Counted from the first letter of the stretch, positions 16,559 through 26,752 are shown. The stretch is 64,000 nucleotides of DNA from an uncultured Bacteroides sp. (GCA_945913015.1 CAMECH010000002.1:62001-126000); one strand, 5' to 3'. Numbers and translations: made by a program. The notes: generated from the letters alone by a model not told the origin.

Positions 16559-18187
16559 TTATCTCGCTGATGTTGTACCTGACTCAAGTGCCTTGTCTTC
16601 AAGGAACTGGTCAATATCAAACACCTCTCCGTTACGAACCTTGCTCATCAGCTCAATCGCTGTATTAACTGTATCATAGTTAGGAATTATTACTGACATT
16701 CCTGAAAGTCCTTCTATCTGACCGGTCTTTGTTGAACCTGTACCGGCCACGCTGTATGACATAATGTTCCAGCCTGTCATGTCATTAATCTGCGCCTTAA
16801 TCAAAGTTGAGATAGCGCTGTCCGGCATATTTGTTGCAATAAGCCCTGATACAGCATCCAGAACCTGATTATACTGTGTAAGAATGGCAGATGAAGTAGC
16901 CTTATCAATCATACCTGAGATTGCTGCCATCTGATTGCGTCCACGCTGGTTATCGCCGTCGGCAAATGCCTGACGCTCACGGCAGAACGCGAGGGCTTTC
17001 TCACCATCACACTCATTAGGTCCTACAACAAACTTATATGCTATCGGTGCTGCATCCTCTCCGTTAGTAAACGCAACATCAGAATTAATTGTAATACCGC
17101 CAAGTGCATCAATAACACCTACAGCACCTGTAAAGTTGACCTTTACATAATAGTCAATGTCAATTCCATACAGATTTTCAAGCGTTGCAATAGAAGAGTC
17201 AACACCATGATTACCTGCATGTGTAAGCTTATCATAGCCTTTTCTTACATTGCCGTTGTTGTCGGTCTTAAGAGTATTTATCTCTACCCAGTAATCACGA
17301 GGTGTAGATACCATTAACACCTGTCTTGTCTTCGGATTAAATGTTGCAATAATATTAACATCGCTTCGACCGTTGGCAGCAATAGCGCCTTCATTATCGT
17401 TACCTGATACATAAATTGTAAATGCATCAGAACTTGTATCCTTATTGACAACCTTTTCCTTAATCTGGGTTGTAAATGTCTTTGTATAAATTACCTTGGT
17501 CTTATCTTCAAAATCAGTAAACTGCTCTTCAAATGTTGTACGAGATGCTTCATTGAATACTATTGCCTGAACTTCCTTGTTGTAAAGCGCATTAACCAGC
17601 GAAGTTCCGTTGTCATACGTTCTTGTCTTCGCAGTTTTACCGATAGCATTGTTCACATCCTGAAGAACCTGCTCTGCCATATCCTTATCACTTACATTAT
17701 TGTATCCGAATGTATATGAGCCTGTATCGGTAAGCGAACCGGCAGGGTCATCTTTGAGAACAATAACTGAAAATGTATCTGTTTTCGTTGTGACGCCGGC
17801 AATATTACTGATTACGCTGTTGGCCTTACCCACATATGCGGATGCGACAAACATAATCGCCGACAGCAGCACCGCCAGCACTTTACCCAGCCAGTGAGCC
17901 TTTGTAAACTGTGAAAGAACATTGTACAGCGTAATGAGCAGAAGAACCGCAATCACCATTGCCATATACTTTGCAGGAATCATGTCCAGCTTAAACATTG
18001 CTATCAGAAACATTACAAGCGCCACAAGTTCCACTGCTATAAGAGCAAAACCTATTGTCATATTAATCATGCGCTTCTTCTTGCGCAACTCACGCCTGTT
18101 AAGAGTATCTGACTTAGCAAACATTAATTCCATACCTGACTTCTGAACTTTAGAAGACGAAGCCTTACTATTCTTAGAATTTGCCAT
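16559..18187 (-). CDS. LytR-CpsA-Psr (LCP) family protein
   Basis: LCP enzymes transfer undecaprenyl-linked wall polymers to peptidoglycan on the outer face of the membrane. The 542-residue product has three N-terminal membrane helices (about 42-120), an accessory segment (about 130-260), and an LCP core: VLMVSTPRDYWVEI with the phosphate-binding Arg, YDKLTHAGNHG, YVKVNFTGAVGVIDALGGI, and AFCRERQAFADGDNQRGRNQ with the RxxxxxGDxxRxxRQ-like conserved segment. SerLys-rich N-terminal residues are cytosolic. AGAGG lies before the start. It is monocistronic between two terminator regions. Confidence 0.9.
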   Translation of the reverse strand: MANSKNSKASSSKVQKSGMELMFAKSDTLNRRELRKKKRMINMTIGFALIAVELVALVMFLIAMFKLDMIPAKYMAMVIAVLLLITLYNVLSQFTKAHWLGKVLAVLLSAIMFVASAYVGKANSVISNIAGVTTKTDTFSVIVLKDDPAGSLTDTGSYTFGYNNVSDKDMAEQVLQDVNNAIGKTAKTRTYDNGTSLVNALYNKEVQAIVFNEASRTTFEEQFTDFEDKTKVIYTKTFTTQIKEKVVNKDTSSDAFTIYVSGNDNEGAIAANGRSDVNIIATFNPKTRQVLMVSTPRDYWVEINTLKTDNNGNVRKGYDKLTHAGNHGVDSSIATLENLYGIDIDYYVKVNFTGAVGVIDALGGITINSDVAFTNGEDAAPIAYKFVVGPNECDGEKALAFCRERQAFADGDNQRGRNQMAAISGMIDKATSSAILTQYNQVLDAVSGLIATNMPDSAISTLIKAQINDMTGWNIMSYSVAGTGSTKTGQIEGLSGMSVIIPNYDTVNTAIELMSKVRNGEVFDIDQFLEDKALESGTTSAR

Positions 18188-18295
18188 AATGTAACCTCTC
18201 TTAAATTACCTTTCTTCTTTAATGCCTGTTTAGTTCTTGATTTTCTGTCCCCTGCAGAAAAAATACAAATTATATTATACTACAAAACCAAATTA

Positions 18296-19102
18296 TTACA
18301 ACAAAAACTTCTCAATTGCATGCGCAACACCGCACTCATCATTTGATAAAGTGATATAATCGGCATATTCTTTAACTTCAGGATATGCATTTTCCATTAC
18401 AACAGACAGTCCTGCATATTCAAGCATAGGGATATCATTCATGCCATCACCGCACGCAATCAGCTCTGTTCTGTCAATTCCAAGCTTTTCAAGAAGACTC
18501 TCAAGTGATGCCGACTTTTTAACTCCATTAGGAACAACCTCAAGAAAATATTCCTCCGAAAAAAATGCGTCCAGCACATCACCGTGCTTTTTAAGAAGCG
18601 CCTCCTGTACCGGCAGAAGCTTTTTATGTTCCCCTACTACAAGAAACTTAGATACCGGATAATCAACAAATGCTTCAAGATTATCAACCTTTTTCAGCGG
18701 AGCATTATTACATTTTACTTCTTTTAATACATATTCATCCGTATCATTCTCTGTTACAATCTCATCAATGGTGTATGTTAGTGCCACAACATCATTAGCT
18801 GCCGCCTGACTGCATATTTCATGGATACATTCAGAAGGCATCATTTTCTCATACATCAGTTCACCTGTCTTCCAGTCAATGATATTGCCTCCGTTGTAAG
18901 CAAGCACATATCCGCCTCTCTTATCAAGTTCCAGCTCATTGGCAAGCTCCGCAATTCCAAGCACCGGCCTCCCTGATGCTAGAATAACCGCACACCCTTT
19001 ATCAATAGCATTCCAGATTGCAGCCTTATTCTCTTTCGGCAGATTTTTGTTACTGTCAGTCAAGGTTCCATCCAAATCAAGCGCAAGCGCCCTGTAATTC
19101 AT
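18296..19102 (-). CDS. Cof-type HAD-IIB family phosphatase
   Basis: The product is 268 residues, matching the YidA/Cof branch of HAD hydrolases, which dephosphorylate sugar phosphates and similar metabolites. Motif I is ALDLDGTLTDSNK, motif II is VILASGRP, and motif III/IV are KSASLESLLEKLGI and ELIACGDGMNDIPML. The track extends to 19354 in frame, but the ATG at 19102 is preceded by GGAATGGAGATTTGAT and begins exactly at the HAD fold. The divergent subtilase gene starts 109 bp away. Confidence 0.9.
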   Translation of the reverse strand: MNYRALALDLDGTLTDSNKNLPKENKAAIWNAIDKGCAVILASGRPVLGIAELANELELDKRGGYVLAYNGGNIIDWKTGELMYEKMMPSECIHEICSQAAANDVVALTYTIDEIVTENDTDEYVLKEVKCNNAPLKKVDNLEAFVDYPVSKFLVVGEHKKLLPVQEALLKKHGDVLDAFFSEEYFLEVVPNGVKKSASLESLLEKLGIDRTELIACGDGMNDIPMLEYAGLSVVMENAYPEVKEYADYITLSNDECGVAHAIEKFLL

Positions 19103-19147
19103 ATCAAATCTCCATTCCGCAGACACTAATCTGCATTCCGCAGTTTC
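19103..19147 (-). repeat. Tandem duplication of the leader-repeat end before the HAD gene
   Basis: In the gene's direction CTGCGGAATGCAGATTAG is followed by CTGCGGAATGGAGATTTG. The second unit supplies the ribosome binding site. Both resemble the 3' end of the leader repeat upstream of mrp and pfkA. Confidence 0.5.
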
Positions 19148-19210
19148 ATTATTTGTTGTACCGCTGCATAGAATATCTCTATGAACAACTTTACTGTAAA
19201 GGATTTTACC

Positions 19211-20923
19211 ATGCCGGCAGATTGCAGTCAAACTATTATATCTAACGATTACCGCGACTATATAGTAAGCTATACTCCAGCACTTTACAACGCGCTTCTT
19301 ACTGTTCCCGACATATGCATTAATGCTGTTGATAATGAATGGATTATAATACACTATCCGACAGCAGAGGATGTCAGCGTGAGCCGTCAGGGATATGTAG
19401 GAATACCTAAACTTTTTTCACTGATGGACACCTCAAGCATTGACGTTTCCGGAATTACACAGGTGCAGAACCAGCCTGTTCTCAAACTCACAGGCAGCGG
19501 TACAATTATTGGATTTATAGATACCGGAATCGACTATCTCAACCCGATTTTCAGCTATACGCGCGGTCTCAGCAAAATTGAAGCTATCTGGGACCAGACT
19601 ATAATATCAAATTCATTTCAAAATCCTTATAAATACGGCACTATATATTCAAATGAGCAGATAAATCAGGCGCTTAATGCATATGCCAACGGCGAAGACC
19701 CGTATGAAATCGTTCCGTCCAAAGACGAAGACGGACATGGAACATTTCTTGCCGGAATTGCTGCCGGCCGCCGTGACGCCGCCAATGATTTTATCGGTGC
19801 CGCCCCTGATGCTTCTATCGTTGTTGTCAAATTAAAGCCTGCAAAACAATATCTGCGTGATTATTTTTTAATACGCGAAGGTGCTGTTGCCTATCAGGAA
19901 AATGACATTTTAATGGGAATTAAATTTATGCGCGATGTGGCCGCAGAGCTTGAAAGACCACTTGTCATATGCATCGGTCTTGACACAGGCAGCGGGCCTC
20001 ATATGCTTGGAACCCCTCTTACAAACTATGTAAATACACTTTCCAACTCGCCGGGTATTGCCGTTGTATGCTGCATGGGAAATGAGGGTAACGCACGACA
20101 TCATTTTGCCGGTATCAAAATGGATTTCTCTGAATTTGAACCGGTAGAACTGAGCGTAGGCGAAAATGAGCCCGGATTTACCCTTGAACTGTGGGCTGAG
20201 CGCCCGGAATTATTTTCCATATCAATAACCTCTCCCACCGGTGAAGTTATTCCGCGTCTTCCTGCAAGAGACTCCCCTGACAGCAACATATTGCGCTTTG
20301 TATTTGAGGAAAGCACCGTTTACGTTGACTACAGAGTTGTTGAATGGCTGTCAGGTAACCAGCTTATATTCATGAGATTTGTAAAACCGACTGCGGGTAT
20401 ATGGCGGATAAATGTGTATGGTCTGGACGGAACCTCCGGTGTTTTCAATATGTGGCTTCCCGTGACTGAATTTCTCACAACAGATGTACATTTTGTAAGA
20501 CCATCTCCTGACACGACACTTACACAGACTGCCACAGCTCCGCTTGTAATCAGTGTAGGTGCTTATGACCACTTAAACGACAGTCTGTATATCCGGTCAG
20601 GGCGCGGCCCTACCGCAGACGGGCGGTTAAAACCTGATATTACTGCGCCCGGTGTCTCCGTATATGGCCCGGAGCCCGGCGGAAGCTACTCATACCGCAG
20701 CGGAACAAGCATTGCAGCCGCACATGTTGCCGGTGCAGCCGCCCTGATTTTCTCATGGGATATACGCAACGCACCGTTTTCGTTACTGTCATCTGTAAAT
20801 CTCAAAACAATACTGATACGCGGAGCAAGGCGCTCCGGAAATGTACGCTCATATCCAAACACGGAGTGGGGATACGGCACTCTTAGCCTTTATGACGCAT
20901 TTGAGAAAATGAGGCTTCAATAA
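19211..20923 (+). CDS. S8 family serine peptidase (subtilase, Csp-like)
   Basis: The product is about 570 residues with an intact triad: Asp in GFIDTGIDYLNP (about residue 104), His in DEDGHGTFLAGIAAG (about 176), Ser in SGTSIAAAHVAGAAAL (about 505). A jelly-roll-like insertion separates His and Ser, as in the Csp germination proteases of Clostridia. There is no signal peptide, propeptide or membrane helix, so it may act inside the cell or on spores. The ATG at 19211 has AAGGA 8 nt upstream and is preferred to 19181. It is monocistronic and ends at a strong terminator. Confidence 0.85.
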   Translation: MPADCSQTIISNDYRDYIVSYTPALYNALLTVPDICINAVDNEWIIIHYPTAEDVSVSRQGYVGIPKLFSLMDTSSIDVSGITQVQNQPVLKLTGSGTIIGFIDTGIDYLNPIFSYTRGLSKIEAIWDQTIISNSFQNPYKYGTIYSNEQINQALNAYANGEDPYEIVPSKDEDGHGTFLAGIAAGRRDAANDFIGAAPDASIVVVKLKPAKQYLRDYFLIREGAVAYQENDILMGIKFMRDVAAELERPLVICIGLDTGSGPHMLGTPLTNYVNTLSNSPGIAVVCCMGNEGNARHHFAGIKMDFSEFEPVELSVGENEPGFTLELWAERPELFSISITSPTGEVIPRLPARDSPDSNILRFVFEESTVYVDYRVVEWLSGNQLIFMRFVKPTAGIWRINVYGLDGTSGVFNMWLPVTEFLTTDVHFVRPSPDTTLTQTATAPLVISVGAYDHLNDSLYIRSGRGPTADGRLKPDITAPGVSVYGPEPGGSYSYRSGTSIAAAHVAGAAALIFSWDIRNAPFSLLSSVNLKTILIRGARRSGNVRSYPNTEWGYGTLSLYDAFEKMRLQ

Positions 20924-20970
20924 AACAGCCGTTACCTTCCTGTTTCAACAAAATATATTCCCATAATAAT

Positions 20971-21019
20971 AACGTGGCACACGATGCAGATGTTGCAAAA
21001 TGTGCCACGTTACTTTTTT
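20971..21019. terminator. Rho-independent terminator between convergent genes
   Basis: AACGTGGCAC...GTGCCACGTT is a perfect 10-bp stem followed by ACTTTTTTC on the plus strand. It serves the subtilase and probably also clpX. Confidence 0.88.
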
Positions 21020-22401
21020 CAGCCTCTCATCTCTATGACCGGGCCGCCCTTTTTATTAATATAATCCCCTGTAATTATCACTCTTCCGATATTATCATCC
21101 TTTGGAATCTCATACATAATATCAAGCATAAATTCTTCAATAATCGAGCGAAGCGCTCTTGCTCCCGTCTTTTTTTCAAGTGCCTTCTCTGCAATCGCCT
21201 CAAGCGCACTGTCATCAAACTGAAGCTCCACCTCATCAAGCGCCAGCAGCTTCTGATACTGTTTCAGTATCGCATTCTTCGGTTCTTTTAGAATACTTAC
21301 AAGCATATCCTTATCGAGCGGATTCAGTGTAAATATAACCGGCAGTCGCCCGAGGAATTCCGGAATCATTCCGAAATTACGCAAATCTTCAAGAGTAACC
21401 TGACTGAGTATTGTATTGTCATTGTCATATTTATCTTTGAGATCAGCAATAAATCCTATTGAAGCCTGCTTATTCAGGCGTTCCTTAATTACCTCCTCAA
21501 GTTCAGGAAATGCTCCGCCGCATATAAACAGAATATTGCGCGTATTGACAGTTGTAAGAGGAACCATTGCATTTTTGCTGTTGGCACCAACCGGAACCTC
21601 TATATCACTTCCCTCAAGGAGCTTAAGCATTCCCTGCTGAACCGACTCTCCGCTTACATCGCGGCTTCTTGTTTCTTTCTTCTTGGCAATCTTATCAATT
21701 TCATCAATAAAAATAATTCCCTGTTCAGCCTTTTCGACATCATTATCAGCCGCTGCCAGAAGCTTTGATACTACGCTTTCAATATCATCACCGATATATC
21801 CCGCCTCGGTAAGAGAAGTTGCATCTGCTATCGCAAGAGGCACATTCAGCAGTTTTGCAAGTGTTTTGACAAGATATGTCTTACCGCTTCCGGTAGGTCC
21901 AATCATCAGCATATTGGATTTTTCGATTTCAATGTCATCCATCGTATCGGTTGCAACACGTTTGTAATGATTATATACCGCAACAGACATGACTTTCTTT
22001 GCATAGTCCTGTCCAATTACATATTCGTCAAGCTTTGCCTTAATTTCATGCGGTGCCGGAATATCCTTAAGATTAATAATCGGCTCCCTTTTTTCTCCTT
22101 TTTTGCGCTTCTTTAAACGCTGGCTCTTCGGTATTTCCATGTCCTCGCTGTTCATTCCGAACATGTTCATACCGTTAAAGCTCTGATTTGACATCATTTT
22201 CATAATATCATCATAATTAATACTGCTGTTGTTAATGACATCAAATGAATGCTGCATACAGTCAGGGCAGACATATATATTGTTAGGCATTGAAATCATT
22301 TTACCCGTCTTACTCTCAGGACGTCTGCACACATAGCATATTTTTTCATATTCATCATTATCTTCGTCTTTAGAATTTGTGTTAATATTCTCTTCGTTCA
22401 T
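21019..22401 (-). CDS. clpX: ATP-dependent Clp protease ATP-binding subunit ClpX
   Basis: The product is a 460-residue AAA+ unfoldase. A zinc-binding domain has Cys 22, 25, 45 and 48 (CYVC...CPDC). A Met/Asn-rich linker (about 55-90) and a Lys-rich patch follow. The AAA module has Walker A GPTGSGKT (168-175), pore loop GYIG (GYVG in most ClpX), Walker B IIFIDEIDKIA, and IGF (ClpP-contact loop) in KQASIGFIADL. The family is usually about 410-430 residues, so the linker is long. It is the last gene of a run with MATE, DUF6145 and birA, not beside clpP, so it could be a second ClpX-type paralogue. Confidence 0.85.
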   Translation of the reverse strand: MNEENINTNSKDEDNDEYEKICYVCRRPESKTGKMISMPNNIYVCPDCMQHSFDVINNSSINYDDIMKMMSNQSFNGMNMFGMNSEDMEIPKSQRLKKRKKGEKREPIINLKDIPAPHEIKAKLDEYVIGQDYAKKVMSVAVYNHYKRVATDTMDDIEIEKSNMLMIGPTGSGKTYLVKTLAKLLNVPLAIADATSLTEAGYIGDDIESVVSKLLAAADNDVEKAEQGIIFIDEIDKIAKKKETRSRDVSGESVQQGMLKLLEGSDIEVPVGANSKNAMVPLTTVNTRNILFICGGAFPELEEVIKERLNKQASIGFIADLKDKYDNDNTILSQVTLEDLRNFGMIPEFLGRLPVIFTLNPLDKDMLVSILKEPKNAILKQYQKLLALDEVELQFDDSALEAIAEKALEKKTGARALRSIIEEFMLDIMYEIPKDDNIGRVIITGDYINKKGGPVIEMRG

Positions 22402-22413
22402 GTGATTCTCCGT

Positions 22414-23790
22414 TTAAACTGCCTTTAAGCCATCCAGATGCTTAAGCGTCTTTCTTAAAAATATTACTGACATTAAAAGTGACATAACCTCTGCGATTGG
22501 AAACGAAAGCCATACAAGTTCGAGATGCCCTGTAAGCGACAGAAGCCATGCAGCCGGAAGCAGCACTACAAGCTGTCTGCACACAGACATTATAAGGCTG
22601 TGCATAGGGTTTCCGATTGCCTGAAATACCGTGCTGCATATTATACAAAAGCCTGCGACAACAAAGCTTACTGCAATTATTCTGAGTGCCGGACATCCTA
22701 TTGAAAGCATTTCCGGTGACGCATCAAATATCGCAAGAAGCTTGTCCGGAAAAAGTTCAAATACAGCAGCACCAAATGCCATAATTGAAATTGCGTATGT
22801 CATTCCCAGCCGTATAGTTTTTTTAATTCTGTCAATCTTTACAGCTCCGTAATTATATGAAAGAATCGGCACCAGTCCGTTATTCATACCAAATACAGGC
22901 ATAAATATAAAGCTGTTCAGCTTAAAGTATACGCCGAATACCGCAACCGCCGTGGAAGAAAATGCCGCAAGTATCTTATTAAGTCCAAATGTCATTACAG
23001 ATGTAATCGACTGCATTATTATTGACGGAACTCCGACCTGATAAACCTTTGCAATTACCTCTTTATCAGGCTTTAACATTCCCTTAAAGCTAAGCCGGAT
23101 TTCATGGTTAAACTTTTTATTGAATATAAAGCCGAGTACTGCCGCGATAATCTGTCCTATGACTGTTGCTATTGCCGCACCGGTAACGCCGAGTTTCGGA
23201 AATCCAAGCAGACCGAATATAAGAATAGGGTCGAGAATAAGGTTGACTATTGCCCCTATTCCCTGTGTAAACATTGTAAATATAGTTTTACCTGTGGACT
23301 GCAACAGCCTCTCTGTAATAATCTGTCCAAAAATTCCAAATGAACATACACAGATAATAAACATATATTCCCTGCCATATTCAATAATCTGTGCATCACT
23401 TATCTGCAGCGCAAAATATACCCTTGAGAAAAAGATTCCGATGAGTGCAAATACAACATAGCTGCAGAATGCCAGAAAAACACCCATATTAGCTGACTCA
23501 TTAACCATTTTCTGATTTTTCTCACCGAGGCTTTTTGACAGCAGTGCGTTGACACCCGTTCCTGTACCCGCTGCAACAGCTATCATAAGATTCTGCATCG
23601 GAAACGCCATCGATACAGATGTAAGTGCAGCCTCATTAATCTGAGCGACAAAAACGCTGTCTACAATATTGTATAATGCCTGAACGAGCATTGAAATAAT
23701 CATAGGCAGTGACATCGTTATAAGAAGTCTGTTAACAGGCATCACTCCCATTTTATTTTCTTTCGGCATCGTAGTAGTCTCTGTTTCCAT
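22414..23790 (-). CDS. MATE family efflux transporter
   Basis: The product is 458 residues with about twelve membrane helices in two six-helix halves. MPVNRLLITMSLPMIISMLVQALYN at the start and the repeat of SIIMQSITSVMTFGLNKIL in the second half are typical of the DinF/NorM-like MATE family, which exports drugs or metabolites by Na+ or H+ antiport. AGGAG precedes the start. The gene lies 12 bp before clpX and 22 bp after the DUF6145 gene. Confidence 0.92.
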   Translation of the reverse strand: METETTTMPKENKMGVMPVNRLLITMSLPMIISMLVQALYNIVDSVFVAQINEAALTSVSMAFPMQNLMIAVAAGTGTGVNALLSKSLGEKNQKMVNESANMGVFLAFCSYVVFALIGIFFSRVYFALQISDAQIIEYGREYMFIICVCSFGIFGQIITERLLQSTGKTIFTMFTQGIGAIVNLILDPILIFGLLGFPKLGVTGAAIATVIGQIIAAVLGFIFNKKFNHEIRLSFKGMLKPDKEVIAKVYQVGVPSIIMQSITSVMTFGLNKILAAFSSTAVAVFGVYFKLNSFIFMPVFGMNNGLVPILSYNYGAVKIDRIKKTIRLGMTYAISIMAFGAAVFELFPDKLLAIFDASPEMLSIGCPALRIIAVSFVVAGFCIICSTVFQAIGNPMHSLIMSVCRQLVVLLPAAWLLSLTGHLELVWLSFPIAEVMSLLMSVIFLRKTLKHLDGLKAV

Positions 23791-23812
23791 TGTTTAATGC
23801 TCCTGATATATT

Positions 23813-24148
23813 TTATATTTCAATATCTTCTCCTAAGAAAAACACCTTATAATAAAGTTCTATTGATTCCAGTAATTCCTGTTTCTCCTTTTGTATTCTT
23901 TTTACGAGCAGCCCGCAGGCAATATCATCATATAAAAGGTCACCTTCATCGGCTTCTGTCTCAATGAGAAGTGAACCGTTCTCGTCAAATCGCAATGTCA
24001 GTATTCCGCCTACCTCCTCGGTAAAAAGCACGCACATAATATGCAGTTCATCCTTTATTGTGTCGGGAAGTGAGCTGAAATCCTGATTGAAATAATATTT
24101 CTGTTCGTATGCACTCGAAGCACACAAAACCATTTTTTCATCATACAT
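23813..24148 (-). CDS. DUF6145 family protein
   Basis: The product is 111 residues, soluble and acidic. KMVLCASSAYEQKYYFNQDF, then ELHIMCVLFTEEVGGIL and QELLESIELYYKVFFLG match the small Lachnospiraceae family DUF6145 as I remember it. Function is unknown. It sits between birA and the MATE gene with gaps of about 20 bp, and TAGGAG precedes the start, so it is probably co-transcribed. Confidence 0.7.
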   Translation of the reverse strand: MYDEKMVLCASSAYEQKYYFNQDFSSLPDTIKDELHIMCVLFTEEVGGILTLRFDENGSLLIETEADEGDLLYDDIACGLLVKRIQKEKQELLESIELYYKVFFLGEDIEI

Positions 24149-24165
24149 TGGTCTGTCTCCTATAT

Positions 24166-25173
24166 TTAAACATATCCATATAATCCGCGTACTGACACTT
24201 CACCTGATATCACGGGCTTAACTGTGCCATCCTCTGACTTTACAAGAAGTTCCCCCATCTTATCAATGCCTATTGCAGTCCCTGTTTCGTCCTCAGCCCC
24301 TGCCGAAAGAATTCGCACCTGTCTTCCCACATTGACAAGCATATTGTTATACTGCTCAATAAGCCCGCTTAAATCCGCCGTTTTTATAAATGTTTTGTAA
24401 TGCTCCTCAAACCGCCTCGTAACCGCACCTATTATTCTGCTTCTCTGTATATGATATCCCGTCTGCGCTAAAATTGAAGAAGCATTCTCTCTGATTTCTT
24501 CATCAAATTCAGTTGTATTTACATTAATTCCTATACCGACTGCCACGTAATTGACACTATCAGGGTCTGCACTCATCTCCGTGAGTATTCCCACTATTTT
24601 TTTTGAGTTAAGCACAATGTCATTGGGCCATTTGATTACGCACCCGGCTTTGCCTCCCGCAGCTTTTATCACTTCGTTGATTCCGTCAGCCACAGCCATA
24701 GCCGCGACAAGCGTAAGCATTGAAGCCCTGTCCGGTGCAATATCAGGTCTTAAAAGATAAGTCATCCATATTCCTGTTCCGCGTGGTGAAACCCAGTTTC
24801 TTCCTCTTCTTCCTTTGCCTCCGGTCTGCTGCTCGGCAACCACAAGCGTACCATGTACGGCATTGTCCTCCGCCATCTTCTTTGCCACATTGTTAGTTGA
24901 ATCCACGACATCATTACAGCTTAAATTCTTTGCAAATACTTTAGTCCCTTCAAGCGCAATCACGCTCTCAATTTCACACTGTGTAAGCACATCAGGATAA
25001 TCCACTATGCGGTAACCTTTATTTTGTACTGCCTCAATCCCGTAGCCGTCTTCCTTAAGCTGATTAATCACTTTCCAGACGGCAGTGCGTGAAACACCAA
25101 GTTTTTCACATATTTCCTGCCCTGATACGTAATTATCGGCACTCCTGAGCATGGTAAGTATTTTTGTCTTCAT
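24166..25173 (-). CDS. birA: Bifunctional biotin-[acetyl-CoA-carboxylase] ligase and biotin operon repressor
   Basis: The enzyme activates biotin to biotinyl-AMP and transfers it to carboxylase carrier domains. The N-terminal winged helix (about 1-60, GQEICEKLGVSRTAVWKVIN) shows the repressor-type long form. The catalytic domain has KGRRGRNWVSPRGTGIWM (biotinyl-AMP loop), KWPNDIVLNSKKIVGIL, and VGIGINVNTTEF. A short SH3-like C-terminal domain follows. The 335-residue length is normal for the bifunctional form. It starts 18 bp after the small membrane protein gene. Confidence 0.93.
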   Translation of the reverse strand: MKTKILTMLRSADNYVSGQEICEKLGVSRTAVWKVINQLKEDGYGIEAVQNKGYRIVDYPDVLTQCEIESVIALEGTKVFAKNLSCNDVVDSTNNVAKKMAEDNAVHGTLVVAEQQTGGKGRRGRNWVSPRGTGIWMTYLLRPDIAPDRASMLTLVAAMAVADGINEVIKAAGGKAGCVIKWPNDIVLNSKKIVGILTEMSADPDSVNYVAVGIGINVNTTEFDEEIRENASSILAQTGYHIQRSRIIGAVTRRFEEHYKTFIKTADLSGLIEQYNNMLVNVGRQVRILSAGAEDETGTAIGIDKMGELLVKSEDGTVKPVISGEVSVRGLYGYV

Positions 25174-25191
25174 TTTACCAGATTCCTCACA

Positions 25192-25491
25192 CTATCTTAT
25201 TCTGAAACAAATCACAGCCAATACGAATAAGAAGATTGTTATTGCTGTCAGCACAATTCCGCCGATACGGTTATAATTCATAAAATTCTTGGCAGCCGCC
25301 AGTGCATTATCAATACCGCCTGCCAGAAAAATAAGCGGAAATAAAAGGCTTCTGTGGTCATTCAGGAAAATAAGCGCCACAAAAAGTACAACTATTACAA
25401 TCGCAAGAACAATATTCAATGCATCTATTACCATTTTAGACCTGCGGTATGCTCCATATGTTCCCGTATTAGATGACGTAGTAAAATACAT
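25192..25491 (-). CDS. Small membrane protein of unknown function
   Basis: The product is 99 residues with three hydrophobic stretches (about 20-42, 49-65, 74-97) linked by short polar turns (FLNDHRS, KNFMNYNR). GGAG lies 9 nt before the ATG. It has no motif that I recognise. It lies in the argF-birA run with an 18-bp gap to birA, so it is probably expressed with them. Confidence 0.65.
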   Translation of the reverse strand: MYFTTSSNTGTYGAYRRSKMVIDALNIVLAIVIVVLFVALIFLNDHRSLLFPLIFLAGGIDNALAAAKNFMNYNRIGGIVLTAITIFLFVLAVICFRIR

Positions 25492-25565
25492 TGTTATTCC
25501 ACTCCATTTATCACAGGTGCCGGTTTGGCACAGGCATCACCGGCATCCGCTACATACCATTAATA

Positions 25566-26558
25566 TTAATAAGCTCCAAGTGTTGCAGCCATTACAGCTT
25601 TAATCGTGTGCATACGGTTTTCTGCTTCTTCAAATACAACCGAATACTCTGACTCAAACACTTCATCGGTTACTTCCATCTCGGTCAGTCCGAATTTCTC
25701 ATATATTTCCCGGCCAATTGTTGTCTTCAAGTCGTGAAATGCCGGAAGACAGTGCATAAATATAACATTGTCGGATGAATTTTTAACAATATCCATAGTT
25801 ATGCGGTAAGGTGTAAGTGCCTTGATTCTCTCAGCCCATACTTCGTCAGGTTCACCCATTGATACCCATACGTCTGTATAAAGCACATCTGCGTCCTTTG
25901 TTGCCTTCATCGGATCCTCTTCAAATGTAAGTGTTGCTCCGCTTTCCTTCGCATACCCGCGGCAAACCTCAATCAATTCCTCTGAAGGCCAGTATTCCTT
26001 CGGTGCACATGCCGTAAAATTCATTCCCATCTTTGCACAGGCAATCATCCATGAATTTCCCATGTTGTATCTTGCATCGCCCATATACACCAGCTTCACG
26101 CCCTTAAGACGTCCAAGCTTCTCACGTATTGTAAGCATATCCGCAAGCATCTGTGTAGGATGATATTCATTGGTAAGACCGTTCCACACAGGCACACCTG
26201 CGTACTTTGCAAGCTCTTCCACTATCTCCTGACCAAATCCGCGGTACTCAATTCCTTCAAACATGCTTCCGAGTACTCTTGCGGTGTCCGCAATACTCTC
26301 CTTCTTGCCAATCTGCGAACCCTTCGGATCAAGATATGTAGTTCCCATTCCGAGGTCATGTGCCGCAACCTCAAATGAGCAGCGCGTTCTTGTGCTTGTC
26401 TTCTCAAAAATCAGTGCAACATTTTTTCCCTCAAGCTTTTTTTCTACGATACCGTCTTTCTTCATCTTTTTTAGTTTTGCAGACAAATCAAGTAAATATT
26501 CAATTTCCTCCGCACTGAAATCACGCAGTGTAAGGAAATTACGTCCTTTTAAATCCAT
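25566..26558 (-). CDS. argF: Ornithine carbamoyltransferase
   Basis: The enzyme condenses ornithine with carbamoyl phosphate to citrulline in arginine synthesis (or the reverse in the deiminase route). The 330-residue product has [16 protein letters not shown] (carbamoyl-phosphate site), [32 protein letters not shown], and [10 protein letters not shown] (catalytic Cys). No arcA or arcC lies nearby. The start follows GGAATGGAGGATTGTT, an ending shared with the dispersed leader repeat. Confidence 0.95.
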   Translation of the reverse strand: MDLKGRNFLTLRDFSAEEIEYLLDLSAKLKKMKKDGIVEKKLEGKNVALIFEKTSTRTRCSFEVAAHDLGMGTTYLDPKGSQIGKKESIADTARVLGSMFEGIEYRGFGQEIVEELAKYAGVPVWNGLTNEYHPTQMLADMLTIREKLGRLKGVKLVYMGDARYNMGNSWMIACAKMGMNFTACAPKEYWPSEELIEVCRGYAKESGATLTFEEDPMKATKDADVLYTDVWVSMGEPDEVWAERIKALTPYRITMDIVKNSSDNVIFMHCLPAFHDLKTTIGREIYEKFGLTEMEVTDEVFESEYSVVFEEAENRMHTIKAVMAATLGAY

Positions 26559-26701
26559 AACAATCCTCCATTCCGAAAACGACTTATGCTTTTCATATAA
26601 ACTCTCAATTTTTAAATATTGTTTCTATAATATCATCTTATTATAATCTTTTCAACTGACTGCGTAAAGTAAAAAGCTTCATACAAAACAAAAACGCAAA
26701 A

Positions 26702-26738
26702 TAAAAAGGTCCATGTACCGTTTCAGATACATGAACCC
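26702..26738 (-). terminator. Terminator after the SleB-type gene
   Basis: On the minus strand GGTTCATGTA...TACATGGACC is followed by TTTTTATTTTG, 15 bp beyond the stop. Confidence 0.85.
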
Positions 26739-26752
26739 TGTGTTAATACATT

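Noticed and set aside
19103-19354. 84-residue extension of the HAD phosphatase frame
   Set aside because: It overlaps the divergent subtilase start, has no family similarity, and the ATG at 19102 has a proper ribosome binding site.
26222-26407. Antisense-frame ORFs inside argF and other housekeeping genes
   Set aside because: These are shadows of real genes: no ribosome binding sites, composition set by the coding strand.
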